Shown: positions 7,823 through 19,591, counted from the first letter of the stretch. The stretch: DNA of 32,601 bases from Cyanobium sp. Prado107 (GCA_025454305.1 JALOOQ010000003.1:1-32601), one strand, 5' to 3'. Made by a program: numbers and translations. Notes: generated by a model not told the origin, from the sequence alone.

Positions 7823-9142
7823 CTAACCGCGCCAGCGCTCCAGCAGCCGGCTCAGAAGCCCTGGCTGCGGCCGTGGTGCCACGGCAGCGCCACCCAGCAC
7901 CGGCTCTGCCTCGGTGAACAGCGCCGCCAGTTCCCCCCGGATCCGCTGCCGTTCACGTCGATCGAGACGGTTCAGATCCAGCTTCCGCAATTGCCGGCGC
8001 ACCTGGCGCAGGTTCTCGGCCAGCCGCTGCGGGATGCGCTCCTGCCGCAGCTGGAGGCGTGTCGCATCCAGCTGATCCTGAACCTGGGCGGCCCGGCGTT
8101 CGCGATGGGCGTCCGCTCCGGCCATGGCGATGAGTTCGCGCAGCACCGGTTTGGCCAGAGGCTCGGAGCCGCCGGCTTCGGCATCCCCGTCCACCAGCTC
8201 CCAGTCCTGGGCCAGCTGCACCAGCACCTCCCGGGGCAGCTCGGAGGCCACCGGATCGGCGAAGGGGAAGTGCTTCGCCAGGCCGGTGTCGAGCTGCTGG
8301 CGCTGGTGGATCAGCAGCAGCCCCAGGGCCCGCCAGGGCCGGGCCAGCCGCCGGGGCAGGGCTGCCAGCTGGGCGGCGAGGCCGGTGAACAGGGGCTCGG
8401 CGTCGGCGATCGCCGAATAGCGCAGGGGGGTGCGGCAGACCTCCTCCAGATAGCGCTCCGCCAGCTCCAGCTCGGCCAGTTCACGCTGCAGCTGCTCCGG
8501 CGTCTGCATCCGGTAGGCCTCCTGGATCCAGGCGTCCGCGAGCCCCAGCAGCTCGCGCTGCTCGCGGATCTTCAGACGCCGGTCCAGCCAGCCGTAGGCC
8601 AGCTTGGTTTCCGGCGCCATCTGCAGCGCCGCCTCGATGAATTCCAGATCGGCACGCTCCACCTCCGCTGGAAGCACCGCTGCCAGGGGCGCCTGGAAGC
8701 GGGTGTAGCGCCGGGGATCGGCGGCCAGCAGCCAGCGCATCGCCGCCAGGCGGCGGTTGCCGTTCACCACCACCCCGGCGGCATCGACCAGCAGCGGTTC
8801 GGTCTGCACCGCCAGCCGCTCCAGTTCCTGGAGGATCGGACCTTCCGGAGCGCGCGCCTTCTCCAGCAGCAGCTCGTGCAGCAGCTCCTGGGTGCCGGGC
8901 TCCGACTCCTGCTCGACGAGATGGCGGCGGCGCTCGGGCTGATTGACCAGCCGTTCCTGCAGCTCCGCCAGCAGCCTGCCGTTGTCCACCCGGTAGAGCA
9001 GCAGCTCCTGGGCCAGGGGGATCCGGGGTACCTGCCGGGGTCCCTGGCGGAGGGTCACCCAGTGATCTGGAGCCACGCCGGCGGCGGCGGCGGCGATCCG
9101 GCGGCGCCGTTCCGCCGTGTCGCTGATGTATGTGGGCAGCAT
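7823..9142 (-). CDS. Orphan protein with ParB/sulfiredoxin-like N-terminal domain
   Basis: The 439-residue protein carries a ParB-like nucleotide-binding signature, VVVNGNRRLAAMRWLL (residues ~124-139). This resembles the box II (GERRxxA) of chromosome-partitioning ParB and of ParB/Srx-fold enzymes. Before it lies a Glu/Leu-rich helical segment. After it come long charged helices with coiled-coil character and a basic C-terminus rich in Arg/Gln/Leu. I do not see a clear ParB helix-turn-helix, and no parA lies nearby, so a parS-binding partition role is unlikely. A nucleotide-dependent switch or enzyme is possible. ATG 9142 is preferred to the TTG at 9160 used by the ORF track. It sits head-on to folD and divergent from crtE, on the opposite strand to both neighbours. 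Confidence 0.75.
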   Translation of the reverse strand: MLPTYISDTAERRRRIAAAAAGVAPDHWVTLRQGPRQVPRIPLAQELLLYRVDNGRLLAELQERLVNQPERRRHLVEQESEPGTQELLHELLLEKARAPEGPILQELERLAVQTEPLLVDAAGVVVNGNRRLAAMRWLLAADPRRYTRFQAPLAAVLPAEVERADLEFIEAALQMAPETKLAYGWLDRRLKIREQRELLGLADAWIQEAYRMQTPEQLQRELAELELAERYLEEVCRTPLRYSAIADAEPLFTGLAAQLAALPRRLARPWRALGLLLIHQRQQLDTGLAKHFPFADPVASELPREVLVQLAQDWELVDGDAEAGGSEPLAKPVLRELIAMAGADAHRERRAAQVQDQLDATRLQLRQERIPQRLAENLRQVRRQLRKLDLNRLDRRERQRIRGELAALFTEAEPVLGGAAVAPRPQPGLLSRLLERWRG

Positions 9143-9204
9143 GGCTGGCGGGGGCTGCAAAGCTGGTGCGCTTCACACCAGTGTCCCCCGGCGGGACCGC
9201 TTGA

Positions 9205-10689
<1,485 letters not shown>

Positions 10690-10697
<8 letters not shown>

Positions 10698-12138
10698 CGT
10701 CCTCACCGCCGACCAGGAGGCGGCCTGTGATGCCTTCGCCGCCTGGCTGGCCGTGCCGGCCGCCGGCCTGCCCTTCGTGCTCAGCGGCTACGCCGGCACC
10801 GGCAAGACCTTCCTGTCGATGCGCTTTCTGGGCCAGGCTGAGGCTTCGGGCCTGTGCTGGACCGTGGTCGCGCCCACCCACAAGGCGGTGGGCGTGCTGC
10901 GCAGCCATCTGCAGGGGGCCGGCCTGAGCCCCACCTGGTTCCCCTCCACCATCCACAGGCTGCTGCGGCTGCGGCTCAGCAGGCAGGGGGATCTGGAGCG
11001 CTGCGAGGAGAGCGAGCACACCGCCGGAGCGCTCGAGCACCTGGGGCTGGTGCTGATCGATGAGGCCTCGATGGTGGACAGCCAGCTGCTGGAGATCGCC
11101 CTGCGCTGCGCCCATCCCTTCCGCACCCGGCTGGTGTTCGTGGGTGACCCCGCCCAGCTGCCGCCGGTGGGGGAGCCCGAGAGTCCGGTGTTCGCCCTGG
11201 GCCGCGCCCGTGCCGTTGCCCTGCGTCAGGTGGTGCGCCACCAGGGACCGGTGCTGCGCCTGGCCCAGGGGATCCGCGAGCAGGCCCTGCCCTGCCGGCG
11301 GCCGCCGCCGCTGCCGCCGGTCCGCACCGCCGAGGGGCGGGTGGCCCTCCTCGATCGCCAGGAGTGGCTGCTGGAGGCCCAGTCCGCCCTGCGCCGCAGC
11401 GCCGAAACCGACAATCCCGACCTGGCCCGCATCCTCTGCTACACCAACCGCTCGCTGGAGCGACTGGTGCCGATCGCTCGGCGCGCCCTGCACGGCGAGA
11501 TGGCTGATCAGCTGCCGGTGCTGCCGGGGGAGGTGCTGATCAGCCGCAGCGCCGTGATGGCCCCCGCCTGTCGGCAGGGTGAGGCGGCGGCCGAGGAGCC
11601 CGACATGGTGCTGGGCTCCAACCGCGAGCTGGTGGTGCGTGATGTGGCTCCCGAGCGCTGCGACCTGGCCGATCTGGGGGTGAGCGACGCCCCGCCGATC
11701 GACACCCTCACCGCCACGGTCACCACCATGGCGCAGTCCGGTGAGACACCGCTCAGCCTGCGCCTGCTGCCGCCGGCGGGCAGTGCCGCCCGCCGTTCCC
11801 TCGACGCTGTGCTCGAGCGGCTGCGCATCACGGCCCGCGGCGTGGCCCGGGATCAGGGCAAGGCCGCGGCCCGAGGGCTGTGGCGGCAGTTCTTCCTGGT
11901 GCGCGACGCCTTTGCAGCCGTGGGACCGGCCGCCGTGCTCACGGTGCACCGGAGCCAGGGCAGCACCTTCGGCGAGGTGTTCGTTGACAGCGATGTCTTC
12001 TGGCCCCGGGACGAGCTGCTGCGGCGCCAGCTCGTGTATGTGGCCGTGAGCCGGGCCAGCCAGGCGGTGGCGCTGGTGGCCGGCACGGGCAGCCAGGCCG
12101 ATCAGCGACTTTGGCGCGACTGGCTGGCCTCGGATTGA
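10690..12138 (+). CDS. RecD-like superfamily 1 DNA helicase
   Basis: This is a 482-residue SF1 helicase of the RecD/Dda type, probably acting 5' to 3' on DNA ends or replication intermediates. Motif I (Walker A) is GYAGTGKT at residues ~33-40, Ia is VVAPTHKAVGVLR, and motif II is LVLIDEASMVD. Motif III is FVGDPAQLPPVG, and the UvrD-like C-terminal motifs are VHRSQGSTFGEVFVD and YVAVSRAS. No RecB or RecC lies nearby and the N-terminal extension of RecD2 is absent, so it is a short stand-alone member. The start is a TTG overlapping the PAP2-like gene by eight bases; no other in-frame start fits before the Walker motif. It likely shares a transcript with crtE and the PAP2 gene, though the functions look unrelated. 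Confidence 0.9.
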
Positions 12139-12146
12139 GCGGCACA

Positions 12147-12164
12147 GGCGGGCAGAGATCCGCC
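12147..12164. terminator. Short hairpin between convergent genes
   Basis: Five-base arms GGCGG and CCGCC with an 8-base loop sit in the 40-base spacer between the helicase and the convergent GAP-family gene. The stem is short and there is no T-run, so this is a weak terminator candidate only. Confidence 0.25.
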
Positions 12165-12178
12165 CACCACCAGCTCCT

Positions 12179-12868
12179 TCAGTCACCCAGGCCCAGCTGC
12201 AGACCGTCGATTCCCTGCCACACCAGATAACCCGCCGCAGCAAGGCTAACCAGGGCCAGCACCAGATCGCCCCGCCCGATAAGCCAGCGTTTGCCTCTCT
12301 CCAGCAGGGGCAGAATCCGCTCGCGTCCGCCGGTGATCACCGCCAGCAGCGGCAGCAGCAGCAACAGACTGCTGACCAGGCTGAACACAATCACGCCCAG
12401 TGTCTCCTGTCGTCCGTTGAGTCCCGCCTCCAGCAGGCTGCCGGCCGTTCTGGCTAGCAGGAACAGGTCGTCGGGGCTGGCCAGTTCCAGAGTTGCGCTC
12501 ACCCCGAGCAGCAGGGGCAGGGGCAGCGATCCGAACTGCTCCAGCTTCTGGGTCCAGCCGGGCGGCGCGGTCCGCTCGCGGCCCTCGAGCACTTCCCGCA
12601 GCCCCAGCGCTAGCAAGGCGCCGGCGGCCAGCAGGTCGAGCGCGGTGCGGTGGCCGCTGCCCTTCTCCATCGTCAGCATCAGGCCATGGCCCACACTCAG
12701 CAGCAGCGCCATCGCCACCGCCGTGGTGATCAGCCAGCCGGCCACGAACCAGCCGCTGCGACGCAGGGGTTGGGGGCCCAGCAGGAGCAGCAGCAGCAGG
12801 CCGATGTGCAGAGGCGAAAATCCCACCGCGAGGCCGAAGGCCGCCAGCTCTCCGATCAGGTGGCTCAT
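12179..12868 (-). CDS. GAP family membrane protein (LysE-like fold)
   Basis: The 229-residue protein has about six hydrophobic segments and resembles the GAP/Sap (glycolipid-addressing) family, which is related to LysE-type transporters. Points of similarity are the start MSHLIGELAAFGLAVGFSPLHIG (split here between helix and loop), a GWLITTAVA helix, and SPDDLFLLARTAG in the middle loop, where the family has conserved polar residues in a membrane setting. The substrate is unknown. The true start is ATG at 12868, overlapping the cobyrinate synthase stop as ATGA. The ORF-track start at 13057 adds a Pro/Gly-rich leader from the neighbour's shadow frame. Coupling to a cobamide gene raises the chance of a role in metal or cobamide transport, but this is speculation. 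Confidence 0.75.
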   Translation of the reverse strand: MSHLIGELAAFGLAVGFSPLHIGLLLLLLLGPQPLRRSGWFVAGWLITTAVAMALLLSVGHGLMLTMEKGSGHRTALDLLAAGALLALGLREVLEGRERTAPPGWTQKLEQFGSLPLPLLLGVSATLELASPDDLFLLARTAGSLLEAGLNGRQETLGVIVFSLVSSLLLLLPLLAVITGGRERILPLLERGKRWLIGRGDLVLALVSLAAAGYLVWQGIDGLQLGLGD

Positions 12869-14355
12869 TCCTGTGCTGATCCGCCCATGGAGCAGGTGCC
12901 GGCGCTCAGGGCACCAGCTGCCTGACGGGCCGCCGCCGCCAGGCGCCGGGGGAGCTGCGGGAAGCCGGCCCAGTGCAGATGCAGCCAGCTGGCGTGGAGA
13001 TGGGCCGTGCGCCAGCCCTCCGCCCGGACCGCACTGCCCCAGCCCTCCAGCTGCCAAAGCTCCCGTCCGTCAGCAGCTGGTGGCTGTTGTCGTGCCGACT
13101 CCAGCTGCCAGCGGTGGAACTCATGGCCCTGCATGCGTTCGCCGCGGCGCACCAACAGCCCGTCACCCAGGGCCGTGGCCTGCCGGTAGCCGAGGCTGAG
13201 CTCGCCGCGCCGGGCCCGGAAGGGCAGCAGGCCGGCCATCGGATGGGACTGGCCCTGCGGGTCGCAGAGCTCCCGGCCGAGCAGCAGCAGGCCGCCGCAC
13301 TCGGCCACGATCGGTATCCCGGCGCCGAAGGCCCGGCGCAGGTCCGCCAGGCTGCGCCGGGCCGCTGCCAGTCGTTCGGAATGGAGCTCCGGGTAGCCGC
13401 CCGGCAGCAGCACGGCGGCGGCCCCGGGCGGTAGCGGTTGATCGGCCAGGGGGCTCCAGGAGCACAGCTCCAGGCCCAGGGCCGTCAGCAGTTCACCGGC
13501 CTCCGGGTAGCGGAAATGGAAGGCGGCGTCGCTGGCCACCGCCACCCTGACACCAGCCTTGGTGGTGCGGCTCCCGCTGTCGCCGAACGCACGCCCATCG
13601 CCGTGGGCCGGGAGTCGCAGCAGCGCCTGGATCGGATCTCCCTGTGCTTCGGGATCGCCCTCAGGGGCGGCAGGCGGAGGCGGGGCCAGCAGGGGCCAGA
13701 GCCGCGGCAGATCAAGGTGCCGCTCCGCCAGGGCCGCCCAGGTGGCGAGCCGGTTCTCCAGGTCGCTCACCTCGCCGGGGGGAAGCAGGCCCAGGTGGCG
13801 ACTGGGCAGCTCCAGGGACGGGTGCCGCGGCAACGCTCCCAGCATCGGCACGGAGACCGCCGCGAGGGCCTCGGCCAGCAGGGTCCGGTGCCGCTCGGAG
13901 CCCACCCGGTTGAGCACCACCCCGGCCAGGTTCACCCGGGGCGGGCCATGGTCGCGGAAGCCGCGCACCAGAGCTGCGATCGATCCCGCCTGGCGGGAGG
14001 CCTCCACCACCAGGATCACGGGCAGTCCCAGCTGAACCGCCACTGCCGCCGAACTCCCCTCGCTGCCGGGTCCACGCCCGTCGAACAGCCCCATCACCCC
14101 TTCCACCAGGGCCAGGTCGGCGCGGCGGCCGTGCCAGTGGAAGCAGCGCTGCACCCAGGCCTCGCCGCAGAGCAGCGGATCGAGGTTGCGGCAGGTCTGC
14201 CCGCTCACCCGGCTCAGCAGCTGGGGGTCGAGATAGTCGGGACCAACCTTGAACGGCTGCAGCCGCAGGCCCCGCCGGCGGGCCAGCGCCGCCAGGCTGA
14301 GGCTGAGCAGGGTCTTGCCGCTGCCACTGCCTGGCGCGGCGATCAGACAGGGCAT
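12865..14355 (-). CDS. cobB: Cobyrinate a,c-diamide synthase
   Basis: CobB/CbiA amidates the a and c side chains of cobyrinate using ATP and glutamine in corrinoid (pseudocobalamin) synthesis. The 496-residue protein has both expected parts. The N-terminal P-loop domain has IAAPGSGSGKTLLS at residues 5-18 and FKVGPDYLDP soon after. The C-terminal class-I glutamine amidotransferase domain has PGGYPELHSERLAA and the nucleophilic cysteine in VAECGGLLLLG. The C-terminal GHEFHRW is also typical. It uses a plain ATG and lies 12 bases after the opcA stop, so it is probably in the zwf-opcA transcript. Its own stop overlaps the GAP-family start. Confidence 0.94.
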   Translation of the reverse strand: MPCLIAAPGSGSGKTLLSLSLAALARRRGLRLQPFKVGPDYLDPQLLSRVSGQTCRNLDPLLCGEAWVQRCFHWHGRRADLALVEGVMGLFDGRGPGSEGSSAAVAVQLGLPVILVVEASRQAGSIAALVRGFRDHGPPRVNLAGVVLNRVGSERHRTLLAEALAAVSVPMLGALPRHPSLELPSRHLGLLPPGEVSDLENRLATWAALAERHLDLPRLWPLLAPPPPAAPEGDPEAQGDPIQALLRLPAHGDGRAFGDSGSRTTKAGVRVAVASDAAFHFRYPEAGELLTALGLELCSWSPLADQPLPPGAAAVLLPGGYPELHSERLAAARRSLADLRRAFGAGIPIVAECGGLLLLGRELCDPQGQSHPMAGLLPFRARRGELSLGYRQATALGDGLLVRRGERMQGHEFHRWQLESARQQPPAADGRELWQLEGWGSAVRAEGWRTAHLHASWLHLHWAGFPQLPRRLAAAARQAAGALSAGTCSMGGSAQE

Positions 14356-14367
14356 GGCTGCGGCCCC

Positions 14368-15654
14368 TCAGCCGGGCAGCAGCCGGGCTGCGAGCGGGGC
14401 CGCCGAGGCCAGCAGGGGGTTGGTGGTGTCGTGACCGCCGGCCAGCAGCCGGGCCAGTTCCATCTCCTCGCTTTCGTTGGGCAGGGGCACCACGTCTTCG
14501 GCCAGCTCCATCGAGGCCATGCCGCCGGATTCCAGGCGCATGCAGCCGCCGGATTCGGAGCAGAGGATCACGCACAGCGGCGGCCGGCCCTCGGGGGCGC
14601 AGATCAGGCGCAGGCCCACAAGGGCGCCGGGATGGATCTTGGGGCTGCCCACCGGCACCGGCATGAGACGGAACTGCACGGCGGCGCCATCGGTGCGCTC
14701 GAAGGCGGCACCGATCCCTTCGCCGTCCAGCGGGTAGGAATCGGTCAGGTGCCAGCCCAGACGGTCGGCGATCCACGCCGCCAGCAGCAGGCCCTTGAGG
14801 GGATGGTCGCCCTCCACGTCGATGTCCAGCTGCACCACGTGCTCGAGGGCGTCGCGGCGCGAGGGCGGGTCGAACACCATCGCCAGCGACTCGCGCCAGC
14901 TGCGCAGTCGCAGCCAGTTGAGGTCGTTCACCGCCTGGCCAGCCTCGATGCGCTTCACCAGCAGGTCGATGCAGCGGCGGGGCTGGCCCAGGGAGCTGTC
15001 CACCACCAGGCGGCGAGGCGGCGGTGCCAGGGCCTCCAGCAGTTCGGGCGCCTCGTCGAGGCTGCTGTTCCACCACACCCAGCAGGGCAGGTCATGGGTG
15101 ACCAGCGAATGGATCAGGTCCAGGGACTGCTGCAGCGAGCCCCGGCCACCCCGCAGCACCACCACGTCACCGCAGGCCGTGCCGGCACCCCCCTCCTCCG
15201 GCAGCGGGCAGTAGGCGGCCACCAGGGTTTCCAGCGGCTGCCCCTCATCGAGGGTGGGCGCCAGGGTGATCAGCCGCCGGGGCTTGTGGGTGCTGATGGC
15301 GGTATCGACGAACTGGCCGCGCAGATCCTGCACCTGGTGGTGCCCGGGTTGCTGCCCCAGCTCCCAGGCCAGGCGCTGATCCATCACCGCCGTGCTCAGG
15401 GGCAGGTCGATCTCCTGCACCGCCCGCTTGGCGGCCTCGATCAGCTCCGGTTCCAGCAGGCCGGTGAGCGGTCCGTCGGCGCGACCGGTGCGGATCAGGT
15501 GCTGCTGCAGCCACGAGCCCTCGTACACCACCAGGGTGAAGGTGGTGGCACCGTCGGAATCCTGCAGTCCCTCGCCCCACAGGGTCTGCAGGTAGCTGGG
15601 AACCTCCGTGGGCGGGAGAGCCGTGGGGGCCTGGAGGGTGAGTTGGGGGGACAT
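14368..15654 (-). CDS. opcA: Glucose-6-phosphate dehydrogenase assembly/activator protein OpcA
   Basis: OpcA binds glucose-6-phosphate dehydrogenase and stimulates its assembly and activity, which controls night-time NADPH supply through the oxidative pentose phosphate pathway. The 428-residue sequence has the family's features: the N-terminal SYLQTLWGEG, the TFTLVVYEGSWLQQHL segment, the PCWVWWNSSLDEAPEL region, and a C-terminal domain including LGWHLTDSYPL. The start is ATG 15654, giving MSPQLTLQ. The ORF-track start at 15822 runs back into zwf and gives an Arg-rich leader. It lies 23 bases after zwf, the usual cyanobacterial pairing, which strongly supports the name. Confidence 0.95.
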   Translation of the reverse strand: MSPQLTLQAPTALPPTEVPSYLQTLWGEGLQDSDGATTFTLVVYEGSWLQQHLIRTGRADGPLTGLLEPELIEAAKRAVQEIDLPLSTAVMDQRLAWELGQQPGHHQVQDLRGQFVDTAISTHKPRRLITLAPTLDEGQPLETLVAAYCPLPEEGGAGTACGDVVVLRGGRGSLQQSLDLIHSLVTHDLPCWVWWNSSLDEAPELLEALAPPPRRLVVDSSLGQPRRCIDLLVKRIEAGQAVNDLNWLRLRSWRESLAMVFDPPSRRDALEHVVQLDIDVEGDHPLKGLLLAAWIADRLGWHLTDSYPLDGEGIGAAFERTDGAAVQFRLMPVPVGSPKIHPGALVGLRLICAPEGRPPLCVILCSESGGCMRLESGGMASMELAEDVVPLPNESEEMELARLLAGGHDTTNPLLASAAPLAARLLPG

Positions 15655-15677
15655 GGCGGGAGGGGAGGGGGCTGGGC

Positions 15678-17201
15678 TCAGGGACGACGCCAGACCAGCC
15701 CGTCGTCGGCCAGCAGGGTGTCGGCGGCGGCGGGCCCCCAGGTGCGGGCCTCGTAGGGGTGCACCGGAAGCTGCCAGGGAGAGTCTTCGATCAGCTCGAG
15801 CACGGGGGTGTAGAGCCGCCATGCGGCCTCCACCTCGTCGCTGCGGGTGAACAGGGTGGGGTCACCGAGCATGGCGTCGGCCAGCAGACGCACATAGCCC
15901 TCGTCGCTGGGCTCACCGAAGCTCTCGTCGTAGCTGAAGGCCATGTCCACCGGGCGGCTGCGCATGCCCGACCCGGGGGCCTTGACCTCGAAGCGGATGT
16001 TCGCCCCCTCATCCGGCTGGATCCGGAGGATGAGCTGGTTGGGAGTGGGGGCGCCGCCGGCCGCGTCGAAGAGGTGCACCGGCGCCTGGCGGAAGGTGAG
16101 CACCACCTCGCTCAGCCGCTTGGGCAGCCGCTTGCCGGTGCGCACATAGAACGGCACCCCCTGCCAGCGCCAGTTGTCGATGAACAGCTTCATCGCCACG
16201 TAGGTTTCGGTGGTGCTGTTGGCATTCACGCCGGGCTCCTGGCGATACCCGGGGATCGGGCTGCGGCTGCTGCCACCGGAGCCGTACTGACCGCGGACGC
16301 AGCATTTCCAGGGCTCGCCCTGGTTGGCCAGCCGGGCGGCCTGCAGCACCTTGGCCTTCTCGTTGCGGATCGCCTCGGCGTCGAAGCGCCCGGGGGGTTC
16401 CATGGCGGTCAGCGCCAGGATCTGGGTGAGGTGGTTCTGCACCATGTCGCGCAGGGCGCCACTGGTTTCGTAGTAGCCGGCCCGTTCCTCCACCCCCACC
16501 GTTTCCGCCGCGGTGATCTGTACGTTGGCGATGAAATTGCGGTTCCAGACCGGCTCGAAGATGGTGTTGGCGAAGCGCAGCACCAGGATGTTCTGAACCG
16601 TCTCCTTGCCGAGGTAGTGGTCGATCCGGAAGATCTGCTTCTCCTTGGCGCTGGCCTGCACCACCTTGTTGAGCGCCTGGGCGCTGGGGTAGTCGGTGCC
16701 GAAGGGCTTCTCGATCACCACCCGGCTGCGCTCCGGATCGGAAAGCAGCCCGGCGGCGGCCAGGGCACGGGTGCCGCTGCCGTAGAAGGCCGGCGACACC
16801 GACAGATAGAAGGTGCGGTTGCCGCGGGTGGCGCGCTGGCGGTCGATCTGCTCGAGCCGCTGGCCCAGGGCCTGGATCGAGGCCGGGTTGGAGAGATCGG
16901 CAGGCTCGTAGAACAGGCCCGCGGCAAACGACTGCCAGGTGTGGCCATGGCCCTCGATCGTGTCGCCGAGGGCCTCGGCCATGCGCGTGCGGAACTCCTC
17001 ATCGCTCCAGGGGCGCCTGGCACAGCCCAGCACCGCGAATTCGCTGGGCAGGCGGCGCTGGCGGAAGAGTTCGAACAGGGCCGGGATCAGCTTGCGGTGG
17101 GTGAGGTCACCGCTGGCCCCGAAGATCACGATGCACTGGGAGGGGATGATCCGCTCCTGCCGCAGGCCGACCCGCAGAGGGTTGGTGAGCACGGCGGTCA
17201 T
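15678..17201 (-). CDS. zwf: Glucose-6-phosphate 1-dehydrogenase
   Basis: Zwf oxidises glucose-6-phosphate to 6-phosphogluconolactone with reduction of NADP, at the head of the oxidative pentose phosphate pathway. The 507-residue protein has the NADP fingerprint IFGASGDLTHRKLIPAL (residues ~26-42), IEKPFG, and the active-site peptide RIDHYLGKETVQN. Later come RTGKRLPKR and the C-terminal PWQLPVHPYEA region, all family-typical. Cysteines occur only near residues 23 and 59 and as a pair near 298-299. The Cys position just before RIDHYLG seen in redox-regulated cyanobacterial enzymes reads AKEKQIF here, with Ala in place of Cys. It heads the zwf-opcA-cobB unit, with petH upstream on the same strand. 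Confidence 0.97.
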   Translation of the reverse strand: MTAVLTNPLRVGLRQERIIPSQCIVIFGASGDLTHRKLIPALFELFRQRRLPSEFAVLGCARRPWSDEEFRTRMAEALGDTIEGHGHTWQSFAAGLFYEPADLSNPASIQALGQRLEQIDRQRATRGNRTFYLSVSPAFYGSGTRALAAAGLLSDPERSRVVIEKPFGTDYPSAQALNKVVQASAKEKQIFRIDHYLGKETVQNILVLRFANTIFEPVWNRNFIANVQITAAETVGVEERAGYYETSGALRDMVQNHLTQILALTAMEPPGRFDAEAIRNEKAKVLQAARLANQGEPWKCCVRGQYGSGGSSRSPIPGYRQEPGVNANSTTETYVAMKLFIDNWRWQGVPFYVRTGKRLPKRLSEVVLTFRQAPVHLFDAAGGAPTPNQLILRIQPDEGANIRFEVKAPGSGMRSRPVDMAFSYDESFGEPSDEGYVRLLADAMLGDPTLFTRSDEVEAAWRLYTPVLELIEDSPWQLPVHPYEARTWGPAAADTLLADDGLVWRRP

Positions 17202-17251
17202 GAACGGTCTCTCCCCGGATCTTGTTCGATCAGACCCAGGCTGCCTGGCGG

Positions 17252-17271
17252 AGCACCGGCGGAGTGGTGCT
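17252..17271. other. Inverted repeat in the petH-zwf spacer
   Basis: Six-base arms AGCACC and GGTGCT flank an 8-base loop midway in the 117-base spacer between the petH stop and the zwf start. It could be part of a petH terminator or a zwf leader structure. No T-run follows, so its role is uncertain. Confidence 0.25.
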
Positions 17272-17305
17272 GGATCGGGGCTGTGAGCAAACGAGCACCG
17301 AGGAC

Positions 17306-19261
<1,956 letters not shown>

Positions 19262-19311
19262 GCGTCAGCCAACGCCGAACATCAGCCCGGATCGGACTCC
19301 GGCGAGGACGT

Positions 19312-19335
19312 CTCGGGAGCAGAGACTCACCCGAG
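19312..19335. terminator. Hairpin downstream of the SRPBCC gene
   Basis: Perfect 6-base arms CTCGGG and CCCGAG with a 12-base loop lie 50 bases past the stop. It is a candidate terminator without a T-run. Confidence 0.3.
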
Positions 19336-19397
19336 CGGCCACACGCTCCGCTGTCAGCCGGCCCGGTTGGTTGTTCCCGACCCTCTCTCTCGAGTGA

Positions 19398-19417
19398 TCG
19401 CGACACACGATTCGCGA
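19398..19417. other. TCGCGA-TCGCGA hairpin in the 230-base spacer
   Basis: Two copies of the palindrome TCGCGA separated by 8 bases can pair, and flanking CTCG/CGAG could extend the stem. It sits in the non-coding stretch 19262-19491, the largest gap in the window. Nothing else there looks coding. Confidence 0.3.
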
Positions 19418-19442
19418 CCCGAGAAGCGATGGGGGAAGCGTT

Positions 19443-19471
19443 CCCGAAGGTCCAGACGGGCCCGAAGGTCC
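19443..19471. repeat. Tandem repeat CCCGAAGGTCC x2
   Basis: The 11-base unit CCCGAAGGTCC occurs at 19443-19453 and again at 19461-19471, a period of 18 bases. It lies just 3' of the minus-strand tRNA-Glu and forms part of the folded element described next. Confidence 0.7.
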
Positions 19472-19491
19472 TGGCCGGACTGATGTCTGGA
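19451..19491 (-). terminator. Nested stem-loop immediately 3' of tRNA-Glu
   Basis: Perfect 7-base arms TCCAGAC and GTCTGGA enclose a second 4-bp stem (GTCC/GGAC). The structure abuts the tRNA 3' end. It may end transcription or guide tRNA 3' processing; the missing T-run makes plain intrinsic termination less sure. Confidence 0.4.
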
Positions 19492-19564
19492 TACCCCCAA
19501 GGGGATTCGAACCCCTGTCGCCTCCGTGAAAGGGAGGTGTCCTAGGCCTCTAGACGATGGGGGC
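19492..19564 (-). tRNA. tRNA-Glu (UUC)
   Basis: The reverse complement folds as a 73-base cloverleaf. The acceptor GCCCCCA pairs with TGGGGGT (first pair G-U), the anticodon stem CCTCC/GGAGG closes a loop CTTTCAC with anticodon TTC, and the T arm contains GGTTCGAATCC. The discriminator base is A and CCA is not encoded. In cyanobacteria this tRNA serves both translation and, as glutamyl-tRNA, the C5 route to chlorophyll, haem and bilins. It lies downstream of sasA on the same strand, about 105 bases from its stop. A possible -10 (TATGGA on the minus strand, 19591-19586) lies ahead of it. Confidence 0.97.
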
Positions 19565-19585
19565 GAGGCCACGGCACAGGGTCAC

Positions 19586-19591
19586 TCCATA
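19586..19591 (-). promoter_or_regulatory. Possible tRNA-Glu -10 box
   Basis: TATGGA on the minus strand lies about 22 bases before the tRNA 5' end. It matches TATAAT at four positions and no -35 is seen, so this is tentative. Confidence 0.25.

Noticed and set aside
8405-8412. HIP1 octamer GCGATCGC
   Set aside because: The only copy I noticed, inside a coding region; no cluster or special position.
13438-15756. 772-residue plus-strand ORF across cobB and opcA
   Set aside because: It is antisense to two well-identified genes and has shadow composition.
19262-19491. Possible hidden gene or second tRNA in the largest intergenic gap
   Set aside because: No cloverleaf or credible protein frame; only the hairpins and repeat listed as features.
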